Source: Amycolatopsis thermophila (GTDB lineage Bacteria > Actinomycetota > Actinomycetes > Mycobacteriales > Pseudonocardiaceae). Taken from it: a stretch of 64,000 nt of DNA. Positions 53,045 to 61,368 of the stretch are shown here, piece after piece. The notes below the pieces were generated by a model, which was not told the origin of the DNA, did no database searches, and was given only the letters and a program-made list of their open reading frames with translations. The stretch is from positions 2,294,001 to 2,358,000 of the forward strand of contig NZ_JAUSUT010000001.1 of assembly GCF_030814215.1 (NCBI RefSeq), written 5' to 3'. The stretch's first letter is position 1. Each line of letters opens with the position of its first letter. The position numbers and the translations under genes are program-made.

Positions 53045-53059
53045 TCGTTTCCGGCCCTG

Positions 53060-53408
53060 GTGCCCGTGGATGCTGGGTTCGGCCTGAACCTGACCGAGCC
53101 CGGGGCACGGGCGGAGTTCGTGGCCCGCGAGGTCGCGATGGGGACGAGTACCGCGCCGGGCGGTTCGAGCTGGGCCTCGGCGCGGGGTACGTGGGCGCGG
53201 AGTCCGAGGCGGCGGGCCTTCCCCGGCACCGAGCCGACCAGCAGGGTCGGCAACCGGCCGATCTCCTCCGCTCCATCGAAGGCCCGAACCGCGGCAAGCC
53301 GCCAGGCGTCGGGCACCACGACCAGTTGCACCAGCAGCCACGTGCCGGTGCGGGAGCGGAGTTCCGGCGACTTCGCTCCGGTTTCCGGTTCGCAGCCCCT
53401 GGAAAACC
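53060..53408 (+). pseudogene. remnant of a luciferase-like flavin-dependent monooxygenase
   Basis: In this 364-bp gap the + strand keeps scraps of an LLM-class (F420/FMN-dependent) oxidoreductase split over two frames: GLNLTEPGARAEFVAREV, then after a shift DEYRAGRFELGLGAGYVGAE and SEAAGLPR. The GRFELGLGAGYVGAEYEAAG-like stretch is typical of that family. The rest of the roughly 300-residue protein is missing and no full frame survives. Low certainty beyond the family hint. Confidence 0.45.
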
Positions 53409-53663
53409 TCAGCCGGCCGGGACGCCGGTGATCGCGTCCCTCAGTGCGTCCAGTGGCAGGCCCACCGCATCGGCCAGCGCCACCACCGTGAAGAACGCCG
53501 GCGTCGGGATGCGGCCGGTTTCGATCTTCCTCAGCGTTTCCACCGAGACACCCGCCTCCAGAGCCACCTCGGCCATGCTGCGGGAACCGCGCGCCGCGCG
53601 CAGTGCCGCACCGAGTCGCTCGCCGCGTTCGCGTTCGGCTTCCGTCAGCGGCACTCGCACCAT
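53409..53663 (-). CDS. XRE-family helix-turn-helix protein
   Basis: An 84-aa single-domain regulator. RERGERLGAALRAARGSRSMAEVA leads to the helix-turn-helix LEAGVSVETLRKIETGRIPTP and the closing helices FFTVVALADAVGLPLDALRDA. It is probably a dimeric DNA-binding repressor. The divergent gap to the 48-aa membrane gene holds a DnaA-box-like 9-mer and a TGTGCACAG dyad. Its target is unknown, possibly itself or that small gene. Confidence 0.85.
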   Translation of the reverse strand: MVRVPLTEAERERGERLGAALRAARGSRSMAEVALEAGVSVETLRKIETGRIPTPAFFTVVALADAVGLPLDALRDAITGVPAG

Positions 53664-53696
53664 GAGACCAGTCTATCCGTCCACATATCCCCAGGC

Positions 53697-53705
53697 TGTG
53701 GACAA
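53697..53705. promoter_or_regulatory. single DnaA-box-like 9-mer
   Basis: TGTGGACAA at 53697-53705, identical to the two exact copies upstream of dnaB, lies between the XRE gene and the small membrane gene. CTGTGCACAG (53709-53718) is a perfect 10-bp dyad right after it. Confidence 0.4.
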
Positions 53706-53816
53706 CTCTGTGCACAGGGTGGGGACTACCGGAAAAAGGGGCATGGAAACCGCCGGACCGGCAACTCTTCCGCTGTGTCGCACGTCTCACCTACAGCAGA
53801 CCGAGAGGAGGTCGTC

Positions 53817-53963
53817 ATGGTGCTGGCCGGCGGTCTGATGTTCGTGCTCACCCTCGTCTACCTGGTCCTGTGTACGTGCACGGGCCGGTTCCGCGAACTG
53901 AAGGAAGAACTGGAGGACCCCGCCGAGAACGAGCCCGGCGGGGTCCTCGAGAGGGAGAACTAG
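53817..53963 (+). CDS. 48-aa single-pass membrane protein
   Basis: A short protein: one transmembrane helix (GGLMFVLTLVYLVLCTCTG, residues 4-22), then a basic-acidic cytoplasmic tail (GRFRELKEELEDPAENEPGG). ATG 53817 has an excellent GAGAGGAG site 7 nt upstream; the longer frame from 53775 lacks one. Its stop overlaps the end of the convergent peptidase gene by 3 bp. I do not recognise the family. The strong ribosome-binding site argues it is real. Confidence 0.65.
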   Translation: MVLAGGLMFVLTLVYLVLCTCTGRFRELKEELEDPAENEPGGVLEREN

Positions 53964-55552
53964 GCGGTCGGATCGGGCAGCGGCATACCAGGCAGCGTCT
54001 GGTCCTGCGGCACGACCCCGTCCACGAGGTAGTCCTCCACAACCTTGTCCACCGCCGCGTTGCCCCCGGCGTAGATCCCGTGGTCGCCCTCACCGCTCAC
54101 GGTGATCATCCGCGAACCCCGGAACGCCTGGTGCGCACGCTCGGCGCCCTCGATCGGTGTCGCCGGGTCGTGCTCCGACTGGACCATCAGCACCGGCGGC
54201 ACACCCCGTCCGTTCAGCACCGGCAGCGGCTCCGGGTGGTTGTTCCAGAAGATGCACGGCTGGATCAGCCAGCCCCACCCCAGCAGCGGGTACTTCGGCC
54301 CCAGTTCCGCCGACTGCCGCACCGCGGTGTTGCGGTTGCCCAACCACGGACCCTCGTTGCACGGGATCGTCCAGAAGCTCGCGTCGTAGGCGTCGTCGTA
54401 GTCGCTCGGCACCACCAGCGGCTGCGGCCCGACCGCGTCGGTCACCGCCTTCACCTGGTCCAGTACCGCCGTCTGCTGCTGGGCCGACGCGGTGCCCTGC
54501 GTCAGGTTCCGCACGTTCACCAGGTAGTCGGCCAGCTCCGGGAAGTACTTCTTGCCGTACAACTCCGACGCGATGTAGGAGTCCAGCGCGTTGGCCGACA
54601 GCTTGGCGCCGTCCACCTCGACCGGGTTCTGCGTCAGGGCGAACCGCACCTGCTCGTACGTCTGCCGCGCCATCTCGGCCGTCGTGCCGAAGTGGTAGCG
54701 ACTGTCGTACCGCGCCATCCACGGCAGGAAGTCCTCGCGCCAGCGCCGCTCGAAGCCCATCGGCTGCCAGTCGAACGACTTCTGCCAGGTCGTGGTGAAC
54801 TCGGTGTTCGAGTCCAGCACGAACTTGCCCGTGCGGTCGGGGAAGGCCTGCGCGTAGTGCGCGCCCATCCACGTGCCGGCCGAGTAGCCCACCCAGTTGA
54901 TCTTCTGGCGGCCCAGCAGCACGCGCAGCAGGTCGAGGTCGTCGATCGTCTGCCGGGTGTTGATGAACGGCCCGAGATCACCGGACTTCACCTGGCACGA
55001 ATCCGCCGCGTACTCGGTGGCGTCCAGGATCAGCTTCAGGTTCTCCCGGCTGCGGTCCCGCGGGTCGAGGTCGCTGCCGGTGCCGACCGCGCCACCGCAC
55101 GTGATGTTCGTGCTCTTGCCGGTGCCGCGCGGGTCGAACCCGATGACGTCCTGGTGCTCGCGCACCCGGGTCTGGTTGCGCAGCCGCGACGGGAACGTCC
55201 GGCCCGGCGCACCCGGCCCGCCGGGGTTCACGAACGTGCTCTCCGTCGCCTCGCCGGTCGCCTTGAGGCGGCTGACCGCGATCGTCACGTCGATGTTCTG
55301 GTCCGGGTGGTCCCAGTCCCGCGGCGACAGGTACGTCGCGCACTCGATGCCTTCGGCGCCGGCCGGCGGGGTCTGCCCGGACAGCTCGTCGGTGGTGCAG
55401 GTGTGCCAGTTCAGCGTCTGGGAGGCGTAGCGGTCCGGGATGCCGGTCGAATTCAGCGCGGGTGCGGCCGCTGCCGCCTCCGCGGGTGTGCCCGCTGCCA
55501 GCAGGGTGCCGGCCAGTGCCGGGATCACCACCGCCAAGCGCGTCCGTTTCAT
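53960..55552 (-). CDS. secreted TAP-type alpha/beta-hydrolase peptidase
   Basis: A 530-aa exported serine peptidase of the tripeptidyl-aminopeptidase (TAP, S33) group. The signal peptide is MKRTRLAVVIPALAGTLLAA, cleaved near AEAAA. The fold shows NPGGPG (oxyanion strand), VIGFDPRGTGKS, the nucleophile GYSAGTW (Ser), the C-terminal VQSEHDPATPIEGA (Asp) and GEGDHGIYAGG (His). Met 55552 with AAGGGG upstream is preferred over the longer frame. It removes N-terminal peptides outside the cell. Paired Cys (ECAT, DSC, IPCNEG, QPCIF) suggest disulphides. Confidence 0.93.
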   Translation of the reverse strand: MKRTRLAVVIPALAGTLLAAGTPAEAAAAAPALNSTGIPDRYASQTLNWHTCTTDELSGQTPPAGAEGIECATYLSPRDWDHPDQNIDVTIAVSRLKATGEATESTFVNPGGPGAPGRTFPSRLRNQTRVREHQDVIGFDPRGTGKSTNITCGGAVGTGSDLDPRDRSRENLKLILDATEYAADSCQVKSGDLGPFINTRQTIDDLDLLRVLLGRQKINWVGYSAGTWMGAHYAQAFPDRTGKFVLDSNTEFTTTWQKSFDWQPMGFERRWREDFLPWMARYDSRYHFGTTAEMARQTYEQVRFALTQNPVEVDGAKLSANALDSYIASELYGKKYFPELADYLVNVRNLTQGTASAQQQTAVLDQVKAVTDAVGPQPLVVPSDYDDAYDASFWTIPCNEGPWLGNRNTAVRQSAELGPKYPLLGWGWLIQPCIFWNNHPEPLPVLNGRGVPPVLMVQSEHDPATPIEGAERAHQAFRGSRMITVSGEGDHGIYAGGNAAVDKVVEDYLVDGVVPQDQTLPGMPLPDPTA

Positions 55553-55745
55553 GATCGCCCCTTCGTCACTCGCCGCAGCCGCGCGCGTACCCCGCGGCGG
55601 CCTATTCATATCGGCCGGGCCGACCACGGGCAACCTGCGGAAGTCGGGTGTCGGCGGCGATCAAATCGATACTCGGCTACCCGTGACGCGGGGGTGGCCA
55701 GGACTTAAGGTCAACGCGCGCTGTCTTTCGTCCAAGTGAGGTCAC

Positions 55746-56021
55746 ATGTCTGGTAAAGCCCCCGGAAAGGTCACCGGGCTCCAGATCAGCCCGTGGAACC
55801 TGGTCCTGCTGGTACCCCTGCTGATGCTCGTCACGCCGTGGTTCAACTTCGACAAACCGAGAGTGCTGGGCCTGCCGTTCTTCTACTGGTTCCAGTTCCT
55901 CTGGGTGGTCATCGGTGTGGTCTCCGTGGCCATCGTGTACGTGATGACCAAGGGCAAACCGGTCGTGAAGGGCAAGCCCGACCTGCTCGGCGACGAACTG
56001 GACGAGGGTGAGGTGCGATGA
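55746..56021 (+). CDS. DUF3311 small membrane subunit
   Basis: A 91-aa protein with two transmembrane helices (WNLVLLVPLLMLVTPWFNF and FFYWFQFLWVVIGVVSVAIVY) and an acidic tail. This is the DUF3311 pattern, whose genes regularly precede an SSS-family symporter gene. Its stop overlaps the symporter start (ATGA). It probably stabilises or modulates the symporter. Confidence 0.88.
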   Translation: MSGKAPGKVTGLQISPWNLVLLVPLLMLVTPWFNFDKPRVLGLPFFYWFQFLWVVIGVVSVAIVYVMTKGKPVVKGKPDLLGDELDEGEVR

Positions 56022-57712
56022 GGACTTCACTGGTATTGGCGCAGGCGCCGGGCAGTGGTCTGCAATGGACCGAGCTGAGCATCTTCGTGGTGCTCTTCCT
56101 GCTGGTCAGCGTGATGGGGTTCGTGGCGTCCCGGTGGCGCGCGGCGGCGTCGCTGGACCACCTCGACGAGTGGGGGCTGGGCGGCCGCAAGTTCGGCTCG
56201 TGGATCACCTGGTTCCTGGTCGGCGGTGACCTCTACACCGCCTACACGTTCGTGGCCGTGCCCGCGCTGGTGTTCGGCGCCGGCGCACTGGGCTTCTACG
56301 CCCTGCCCTACACGGTGATCCTGTACCCGATCGTCTTCCTGCCCGCGCTGCGGATGTGGTCGGTGTCCCGCTCGCGCGGCTACGTGACGCCCGCCGACTT
56401 CGTGCGCGGCCGCTACGGCTCGCCGACGCTGGCGCTGCTGATCGCGATCACCGGCATCGTCGCCACGATGCCCTACATCGCGCTGCAGCTGGTCGGCCTG
56501 GAGGCGGTGCTGCGGACGATGGGCCTCAACGGCGGTGGCATCGCCGGTCACCTGCCGCTGCTGATCGCGTTCCTGGTGCTGGCGCTCTACACCTACCAGT
56601 CGGGCCTGCGGGCGCCGGCGCTGATCGCGTTCGTCAAGGACGGCCTGATCTACATCGTCATCCTGGTCGCGGTGTTCTACCTGCCGGCCAAGCTGGGCGG
56701 CTGGTCGCACATCTTCGACGCGAGCGCCAAGGCGCTGGCGCAGCCGAGCCCGAACACCGGGAAGCCGAAGGGCTCGATCCTGCTGACGTCCAACAACCAG
56801 CTGCAGTACATCACCCTGGCGCTGGGTTCGGCGCTGGCGCTGTTCCTGTACCCGCACTCGCTCACCGGCGTGCTCGCCTCGCGCGGCCGCAACGTGATCA
56901 AGCGGAACATGATGGCGCTGCCCGCGTACTCGTTCCTGCTGGGCCTGCTCGCGCTGCTCGGGTACGTCGCGCTGACCGCGGGCGTCAAGCCGATCACCAA
57001 CGCGGCCACGGGCAACGCCGACTCCAACACCGTGGTGCCGGTCCTGTTCGACACCCAGTTCCCGTCCTGGTTCGCGGGCATCGCGTTCGCCGCGATCGGG
57101 ATCGGCGCACTGGTGCCCGCCGCGATCATGTCGATCGCCGCGGCGAACCTGTGGACCCGCAACATCTACAAGGAGTACTTCAAGCGCGACGCCACCCCGG
57201 CGCAGGAGGCCAAGCAGGCCAAGATCGCGTCGCTGGTCGTCAAGTTCGGCGCGGTCGCGTTCATCCTGTTCATCGACCCGCAGTTCTCGATCGACCTGCA
57301 GCTCATCGGTGGCGTGCTGATCCTGCAGACGCTGCCGTCGGTGGCGATCGCGCTGTACACGCGGTGGTTCCACCGGTGGGGCCTGATCGCGGGCTGGGTC
57401 GTGGGCATGGCGTGGGGCGTCGCGATGCTGTACGCGATCCCGAACCCGAACACCAAGCGCGCCCACTTCGGTGGTTCCGCGCTGCCGCTGACCGACCTGT
57501 CGATCTTCGGCTGGCACCCGTTCGCCGGCTCGGCGGTCCAGATCTACCCTGGGTTCGTGGCGCTGGTCGCGAACATCGTGGTGGCGGTGATCGTCACGGT
57601 GATCGCCCGGAGCCTGAAGGTCTTCAACGGCACCGACGACACCGAAGGCACGGACTACCACGCCGACGAGCACGACAAGGACCTGCGCCCCATCGGCGCG
57701 GCGCACCACTAG
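56018..57712 (+). CDS. sodium:solute symporter, MctP-like monocarboxylate permease
   Basis: A 564-aa SSS-family transporter with about 13 helices. The first TM follows TELSIFVVLFLLVSVMGFVASRW. Conserved parts are GLGGRKFGSWITWFLVGGDLYTAYTF, YVTPADFVRGRYGSP and the TM8-9 region FAAIGIGALVPAAIMSIAAANLWTRNIYKEY. The long C-terminal tail is acidic. With the DUF3311 protein this matches the monocarboxylate (pyruvate/lactate/acetate) uptake systems of actinobacteria and rhizobia. Uptake of small carboxylates is inferred from the family. Confidence 0.9.
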   Translation: MRTSLVLAQAPGSGLQWTELSIFVVLFLLVSVMGFVASRWRAAASLDHLDEWGLGGRKFGSWITWFLVGGDLYTAYTFVAVPALVFGAGALGFYALPYTVILYPIVFLPALRMWSVSRSRGYVTPADFVRGRYGSPTLALLIAITGIVATMPYIALQLVGLEAVLRTMGLNGGGIAGHLPLLIAFLVLALYTYQSGLRAPALIAFVKDGLIYIVILVAVFYLPAKLGGWSHIFDASAKALAQPSPNTGKPKGSILLTSNNQLQYITLALGSALALFLYPHSLTGVLASRGRNVIKRNMMALPAYSFLLGLLALLGYVALTAGVKPITNAATGNADSNTVVPVLFDTQFPSWFAGIAFAAIGIGALVPAAIMSIAAANLWTRNIYKEYFKRDATPAQEAKQAKIASLVVKFGAVAFILFIDPQFSIDLQLIGGVLILQTLPSVAIALYTRWFHRWGLIAGWVVGMAWGVAMLYAIPNPNTKRAHFGGSALPLTDLSIFGWHPFAGSAVQIYPGFVALVANIVVAVIVTVIARSLKVFNGTDDTEGTDYHADEHDKDLRPIGAAHH

Positions 57713-57722
57713 GAGGTAACCC

Positions 57723-58280
57723 GTGGACAGCCGGTTCGGTGTCACCGAGCTCGAAGACCTGCCCGAGGACCTGCGGGAACGCATCGGCGTGATCGCGGAG
57801 AAGTCGGGGTTCGTGCCGAACGTCTTCCGTGCTCTGGGACACCGGCCGGCTGAACTGCGGGCCTTCCTCGACTACCACGACGCCCTGATGGAACGCTCCG
57901 ACGGCCTGAGCAAGGCCGAGCGGGAGCTGGTCGTGGTCGCCACGTCGGGGGCGAACCACTGCACGTACTGCGTGGTCGCCCACGGCGCGATCCTGCGGAT
58001 CCGGGCGAAGGACCCGGAGCTGGCCGACCGGGTCGCGACGAACCCGTGGCAGGTCGAGCTGGACGAGCGGGGCCGGGCGATCGTCGACCTGGCGCTCGCG
58101 CTGTGCCGCGAACCGGAGCAGTTCGGCGAGGCCCACCTCGAGGCGGCGCGCAAGGCCGGGCTGACCGAGGACGAGATCTGGGACATCGGCTCGATCACCG
58201 CGTTGTTCGCGATGTCCAACCGGCTGGCGCACCTGACCGCGCTGCGGCCGAACCCGGAGTTCTACGGGATGGGCCGGTAG
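57723..58280 (+). CDS. AhpD-like peroxidase-related protein (carboxymuconolactone decarboxylase family)
   Basis: A 185-aa all-helical protein. The redox motif is NHCTYCVVAHG (CxxC with downstream His), preceded by LSKAERELVVVATSGA. The second half-repeat has LTEDEIWDIGSITALFAMSNRLAH. This is the uncharacterised peroxidase-related subgroup of AhpD proteins. The GTG start has GGAGGT upstream and lies 10 bp after the symporter stop, so it is in the symporter operon. Peroxide reduction is likely but unproven. Its 3' end overlaps the convergent small gene. Confidence 0.88.
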   Translation: MDSRFGVTELEDLPEDLRERIGVIAEKSGFVPNVFRALGHRPAELRAFLDYHDALMERSDGLSKAERELVVVATSGANHCTYCVVAHGAILRIRAKDPELADRVATNPWQVELDERGRAIVDLALALCREPEQFGEAHLEAARKAGLTEDEIWDIGSITALFAMSNRLAHLTALRPNPEFYGMGR

Positions 58281-58576
58281 AGCCGGTCGTGCAGGTCGCG
58301 CTGCACCTCGTACTTGCGCAGCAGCCTGCCGAGCAGCCTTGCCCACCACTTCGCGGGGTGGCGGTAGGCGCGGACCCACAGTGACGGGACGCGGTCCGGG
58401 ATGCGCGGGTCGGCCTTCGGGCGGAACCGGTCGCCGGTGAGGATCACGGTCGGGTGCCCGCGGGGGCAGGCCGTGGTCACCGAGATGACTCCGGGCGTCA
58501 GGTTGTGCACCCACTCGACCTCGTCGATGCCCATCAGGGTGCGGGTCTCGCAGGTTTCGCAGTAGACGACGAACAT
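58262..58576 (-). CDS. small CxxC protein of unknown function
   Basis: A 104-aa cytoplasmic protein. VVYCETCETRTLMG at the N-terminus has a CxxC pair, with another Cys in VTTACPRGHPTVIL that could complete a zinc ribbon. The C-terminal half is basic and aromatic (VRAYRHPAKWWARLLGRLLRKY). ATG 58576 lies 2 bp after the MarR-GNAT stop, so it is co-transcribed with that regulator. Its end overlaps the AhpD-like gene by 19 bp. Family not recognised. Confidence 0.65.
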   Translation of the reverse strand: MFVVYCETCETRTLMGIDEVEWVHNLTPGVISVTTACPRGHPTVILTGDRFRPKADPRIPDRVPSLWVRAYRHPAKWWARLLGRLLRKYEVQRDLHDRLYRPIP

Positions 58577-58578
58577 CG

Positions 58579-59508
58579 CTACAACTCCAGCCGCCACGTC
58601 TCGCCGACGAGGTCGTGACCGAAGCTGTGGTGGGGTGCCGAGTCGACGAGTTCGAACCCCGCCCGCCGGTAGATGTTCCGCGCGGCCGTCAGGACGCTGT
58701 TGGTCCACAGTTCCATCGCGGTGTAGCCGTGCGCCCGCGCGAAGGCGAGGCACTCGTCCACCAGGCGCGTGCCGACGCCGTGGCCGCGGGCGTGCGGTTC
58801 GACGAGCAGCAGGCGCAGTTTCGCGGTCGTGTCATCCGGGCCGCGCACGCAGAACACGCAGCCCACGCGTTCCCCGTCGAGCTCGGCGATCCAGGCGGCC
58901 TCGCGGGCCGGGTCCCGGTGGTCGAGGTAGTCGGCGACGATCCGGGCGACCAGGGCTTCGTAGGTGGCGTCCCAGCCGTACTCCTGGGCGTAGATCGCGC
59001 CGTTGCGCTGGACCACCCAGCCGAAGTCGCCGGGGCGCGGCGGGCGCAGCACGAGCGCGGGCTTGGTCCGGCGTTCGCCGACCAGACGGGTGATCGTGCG
59101 CATCGACGTGACCAGGCGGTGCTGGTCCTCGTCGGTGAGCCGGCCGAGGAGTTCACCGATCTGGGTGGTGGTGCGGTCCTCGAGGACCTGCTGTTCGGCG
59201 CGGCCGGTGTCGGTGAGGCGGACGAGCTGGCGACGGCCGTCGGTCTCGTGCCGTTCGCGGACGAGGAGACCGCGCGCCTCGAGGCGGCCGAGCAGCCGGC
59301 TGGCGTACCCGGCGTCCATGTCGAGGCGGCGGCGCAGTTCGGTGACCTCGGTGACGCCCTCCTGGGCGAGCTCGTAGAGGACGCGGGCCTCGCTGAGGGA
59401 GTAGTCGCTGCCGACCAGTCCTTCGTCGAGGACCCCGATCAGGCCGGTGTAGAGCCGGTTGAAGGCGCGGACCTGGGTGACGCGTTCGAGCAGGGCACGG
59501 TCGTTCAT
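58579..59508 (-). CDS. MarR-type regulator fused to a GNAT acetyltransferase
   Basis: A 309-aa fusion. Residues 1-140 are a MarR winged helix (SDYSLSEARVLYELAQEG, VTELRRRLDMDAGYASRLLGRLEARGLL, ETDGRRQLVRLTDTG). Residues about 155-309 are a GNAT domain with the acetyl-CoA loop VEPHARGHGVGTRLVDECL and RRAGFELVDS. The fusion is a known bacterial architecture, but its substrate is generally unknown. ATG 59508 has a GAGGTGG site. A TTGACT-G-AGTCAA palindrome lies 21 bp upstream, presumably its operator. Confidence 0.9.
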   Translation of the reverse strand: MNDRALLERVTQVRAFNRLYTGLIGVLDEGLVGSDYSLSEARVLYELAQEGVTEVTELRRRLDMDAGYASRLLGRLEARGLLVRERHETDGRRQLVRLTDTGRAEQQVLEDRTTTQIGELLGRLTDEDQHRLVTSMRTITRLVGERRTKPALVLRPPRPGDFGWVVQRNGAIYAQEYGWDATYEALVARIVADYLDHRDPAREAAWIAELDGERVGCVFCVRGPDDTTAKLRLLLVEPHARGHGVGTRLVDECLAFARAHGYTAMELWTNSVLTAARNIYRRAGFELVDSAPHHSFGHDLVGETWRLEL

Positions 59509-59528
59509 TGACCACCTCAGCAAACTCG

Positions 59529-59541
59529 TTGACTGAGTCAA
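59529..59541 (-). promoter_or_regulatory. operator/promoter of the MarR-GNAT gene
   Basis: TTGACTGAGTCAA (59529-59541), a perfect 6-1-6 palindrome, ends 21 bp before the start codon. It doubles as a TTGACT -35-like box in either direction. The position suits autorepression by the MarR part. Confidence 0.65.
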
Positions 59542-59616
59542 AGACTACTCGCGCAGACCGCGGGCGCAACGGGTTTTCGAGGGGTTCGTCCGAGGTGGGG
59601 ACCCGGGAAATTGGAA

Positions 59617-59661
59617 ACCCCGTGATGCTGCCAGGTCGGGGGTCCGCCAGCATCACGGGGT
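59617..59661 (-). terminator. hairpin downstream of the 49-aa gene
   Basis: A perfect 14-bp stem (59617-59630 with 59648-59661, ACCCCGTGATGCTG) with a 17-nt loop, 68 bp beyond the stop of the 49-aa gene on the minus strand. Confidence 0.65.
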
Positions 59662-59728
59662 CATCTGGGGTATCGCCACTTCCCCTGGTGGCGTTACAAC
59701 CTGATCTATTTGTGGCCTAGGTCACGCT

Positions 59729-59878
59729 TCAGCGCAAGTTGGACTGACGCGCCTGGGCGATGGCGATCAGTTCCTGGCGGACCGTGGCGGAACCGGCGGT
59801 GTCGATCGCGCGGCTCAGCGCCCGGCGGTTGCGCGCCTCGACGCGGCGGGCTCGGAGCTTGGCGGCGATGTTGCTCAT
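59729..59878 (-). CDS. 49-aa basic helical protein
   Basis: Translated from ATG 59878: MSNIAAKLRARRVEARNRRA, then LSRAIDTAGSATVRQELIAI and AQARQSNLR, stop at 59729. It is Arg/Ala-rich and probably one or two amphipathic helices. I recall near-identical tiny proteins (MSNIAAKLRAR start) in many Streptomyces and Pseudonocardiales genomes, which supports it as a real gene. Function unknown; the charge suggests nucleic-acid or membrane-surface contact. GAGGGA lies upstream at a loose distance. A hairpin follows. Confidence 0.7.
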   Translation of the reverse strand: MSNIAAKLRARRVEARNRRALSRAIDTAGSATVRQELIAIAQARQSNLR

Positions 59879-60163
59879 CGGTGTTCGCATCCCTCATGCA
59901 TCTCGACTGGCCGTGCTTCCAGTATGCGCCTTTTTTCACAAAGTCGCCAACGATTGTCCGGTGACGTGGCGCACTTGCCTACGAATCATCGGCTCGTGCC
60001 CGATCTTGCGGAAGATCAACCTTTCTAGCTCAATAGTTAGACAAGGCTAGAAAGCGATATCCGCGGCCGCCCGGGACACGTCCACCAGCAGTGCCCGGAT
60101 GCCGTGCGGCCCTTCGGCGACGCACCGAGGAGCACCAGCGGGAGATCGCCGGGGAGTTCGAGC
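59879..60163. other. AT-richer gap with an inverted repeat and a coding scrap
   Basis: This gap is richer in A/T than its surroundings (CCTTTTTTCACAAAG near 59929). CTTTCTAGC (60021-60029) and GCTAGAAAG (60046-60054) form a 9-bp inverted repeat with a 16-nt spacer. On the minus strand, after the ATPase stop, two out-of-phase pieces look coding (ELELPGDLPLVLLGA and EGPHGIRALLVDVSRAAADI, ending at TAG 60047-60049). They may be the frameshifted tail of a lost gene. Confidence 0.35.
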
Positions 60164-61363
60164 TCAGTCGGCCGCGCGGCTGAGCAGGTAGTGCCCGAAG
60201 TGCGGCACCGTGAACGCGATGTGCCCGCGCTCGGCGGAGTACACCAGCCCCTTCTTCATCAGCGAGTCCCGCGCCGGCGAGAGTGACGAGGGCTTGCGGC
60301 CCAGGTAGACGGCGACGTCGGAGGTGCCCGCGCTCTCGTCGCGGCCCTGGGTCAGCTCCGCCATCGCCCGCAGGTACTCGCGTTCGGCGGGGGTGGCGCG
60401 TTCGTAGCGCGAGCCGAAGAAGCCGACGGCCAGTTCCTGCTCGGCCTCGGGGGCTGCGACCTGCACGTCCTGGACCGTGATCGGGTCGTCGGGTGCGGCG
60501 TCCCAGGCGGCCTTCGCGTAGGCCTGGATGAAGTACGGGTAGCCGCCGGAGGCGTCGAACAACGCGTCCAGCGCCTCGGGCTCGATGCCGGCGTCCTCGC
60601 GCTCGATCGGCGCCAGCACCGCCCGGTCGGCGTCCTCGCGGCTGAGCCGGTCGATCCGCACGTAGCGGAACAGCCGCTCCGAGTACGACTTCGACGCCGA
60701 CAACACCGCCGGCACGTGCGGCAGGCCCGCCCCGACCACCACCAGCGGCGCCCCGGACTGCGACAGCTCGTGGCACGCCGCGCACAGCGCCGACACGTCG
60801 ACCGGCTGCAGGTCCTGGATCTCGTCGATCAGCAGCGCCACGCCCGTCCCGACGTCCGCGGCCAGCTCCGCCACGTCGGTGAACAGCTCGACGAGGTCGA
60901 TCTCGATGTCCCCCGAATCGGCGCGGCCCTGCGCGGCCGGCACGTCGATCCCGGGCTGCCAGCGGTCGCGCAGCTTCGCGTCCGCCTTGTTCGACCGCAG
61001 CGCAAACGCTTTCAGCACGCCGAGGACCTCTTCGACCCGGTCCGGCGCCCGGTGCCGCACGGCCAGGTCGCGGATCGCGCGGTGCAGGGCCGCCGACAGC
61101 GGTCGTCGCAGTTCCGCGTCCGGCCGCGCCTCGATCTTGCCGGCGCCCCACCGGTGCTTGACCGCCATCGACCGCAGCTCGCCGAGCAGCACGGTCTTGC
61201 CCACGCCGCGCAAGCCGGTGAGCACCATGCTGCGTTCCGGACGGCCGCGAGCGACCCGTTGCAACACCACTTCGAACGCGGTCAGCTCGCGTTCGCGGCC
61301 CGCCAGCTCCGGCGGCCGCTGCCCGGCGCCCGGCGCGAACGGGTTGCGGATCGGGTCCACCAT
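60164..61363 (-). CDS. AAA-type ATPase, ORC/STAND-like
   Basis: A 399-aa ATPase. The N-terminal FAPGAGQRPPELAGREREL precedes Walker A GLRGVGKT (50-57). Walker B is VALLIDEIQDL (Asp/Glu 180-181). Sensor-like VVVGAGLPHVPAVL and the lid GGYPYFIQAYAKAAWDAA follow. The C-terminal winged-helix part is KPSSLSPARDSLMKKGLVYSAERGHIAFTVPHF. The order matches AAA_16 / ORC1-Cdc6-like ATPases seen in actinobacteria. ATG 61363 is clear. Its promoter region holds phased TATCGG half-sites. The cellular role is unknown. Confidence 0.85.
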   Translation of the reverse strand: MVDPIRNPFAPGAGQRPPELAGRERELTAFEVVLQRVARGRPERSMVLTGLRGVGKTVLLGELRSMAVKHRWGAGKIEARPDAELRRPLSAALHRAIRDLAVRHRAPDRVEEVLGVLKAFALRSNKADAKLRDRWQPGIDVPAAQGRADSGDIEIDLVELFTDVAELAADVGTGVALLIDEIQDLQPVDVSALCAACHELSQSGAPLVVVGAGLPHVPAVLSASKSYSERLFRYVRIDRLSREDADRAVLAPIEREDAGIEPEALDALFDASGGYPYFIQAYAKAAWDAAPDDPITVQDVQVAAPEAEQELAVGFFGSRYERATPAEREYLRAMAELTQGRDESAGTSDVAVYLGRKPSSLSPARDSLMKKGLVYSAERGHIAFTVPHFGHYLLSRAAD

Positions 61364-61368
61364 GTCAA

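Noticed and set aside
60104..60286. 60-aa + strand frame
   Set aside because: No ribosome-binding site, antisense to the ATPase 3' end, no coding character.
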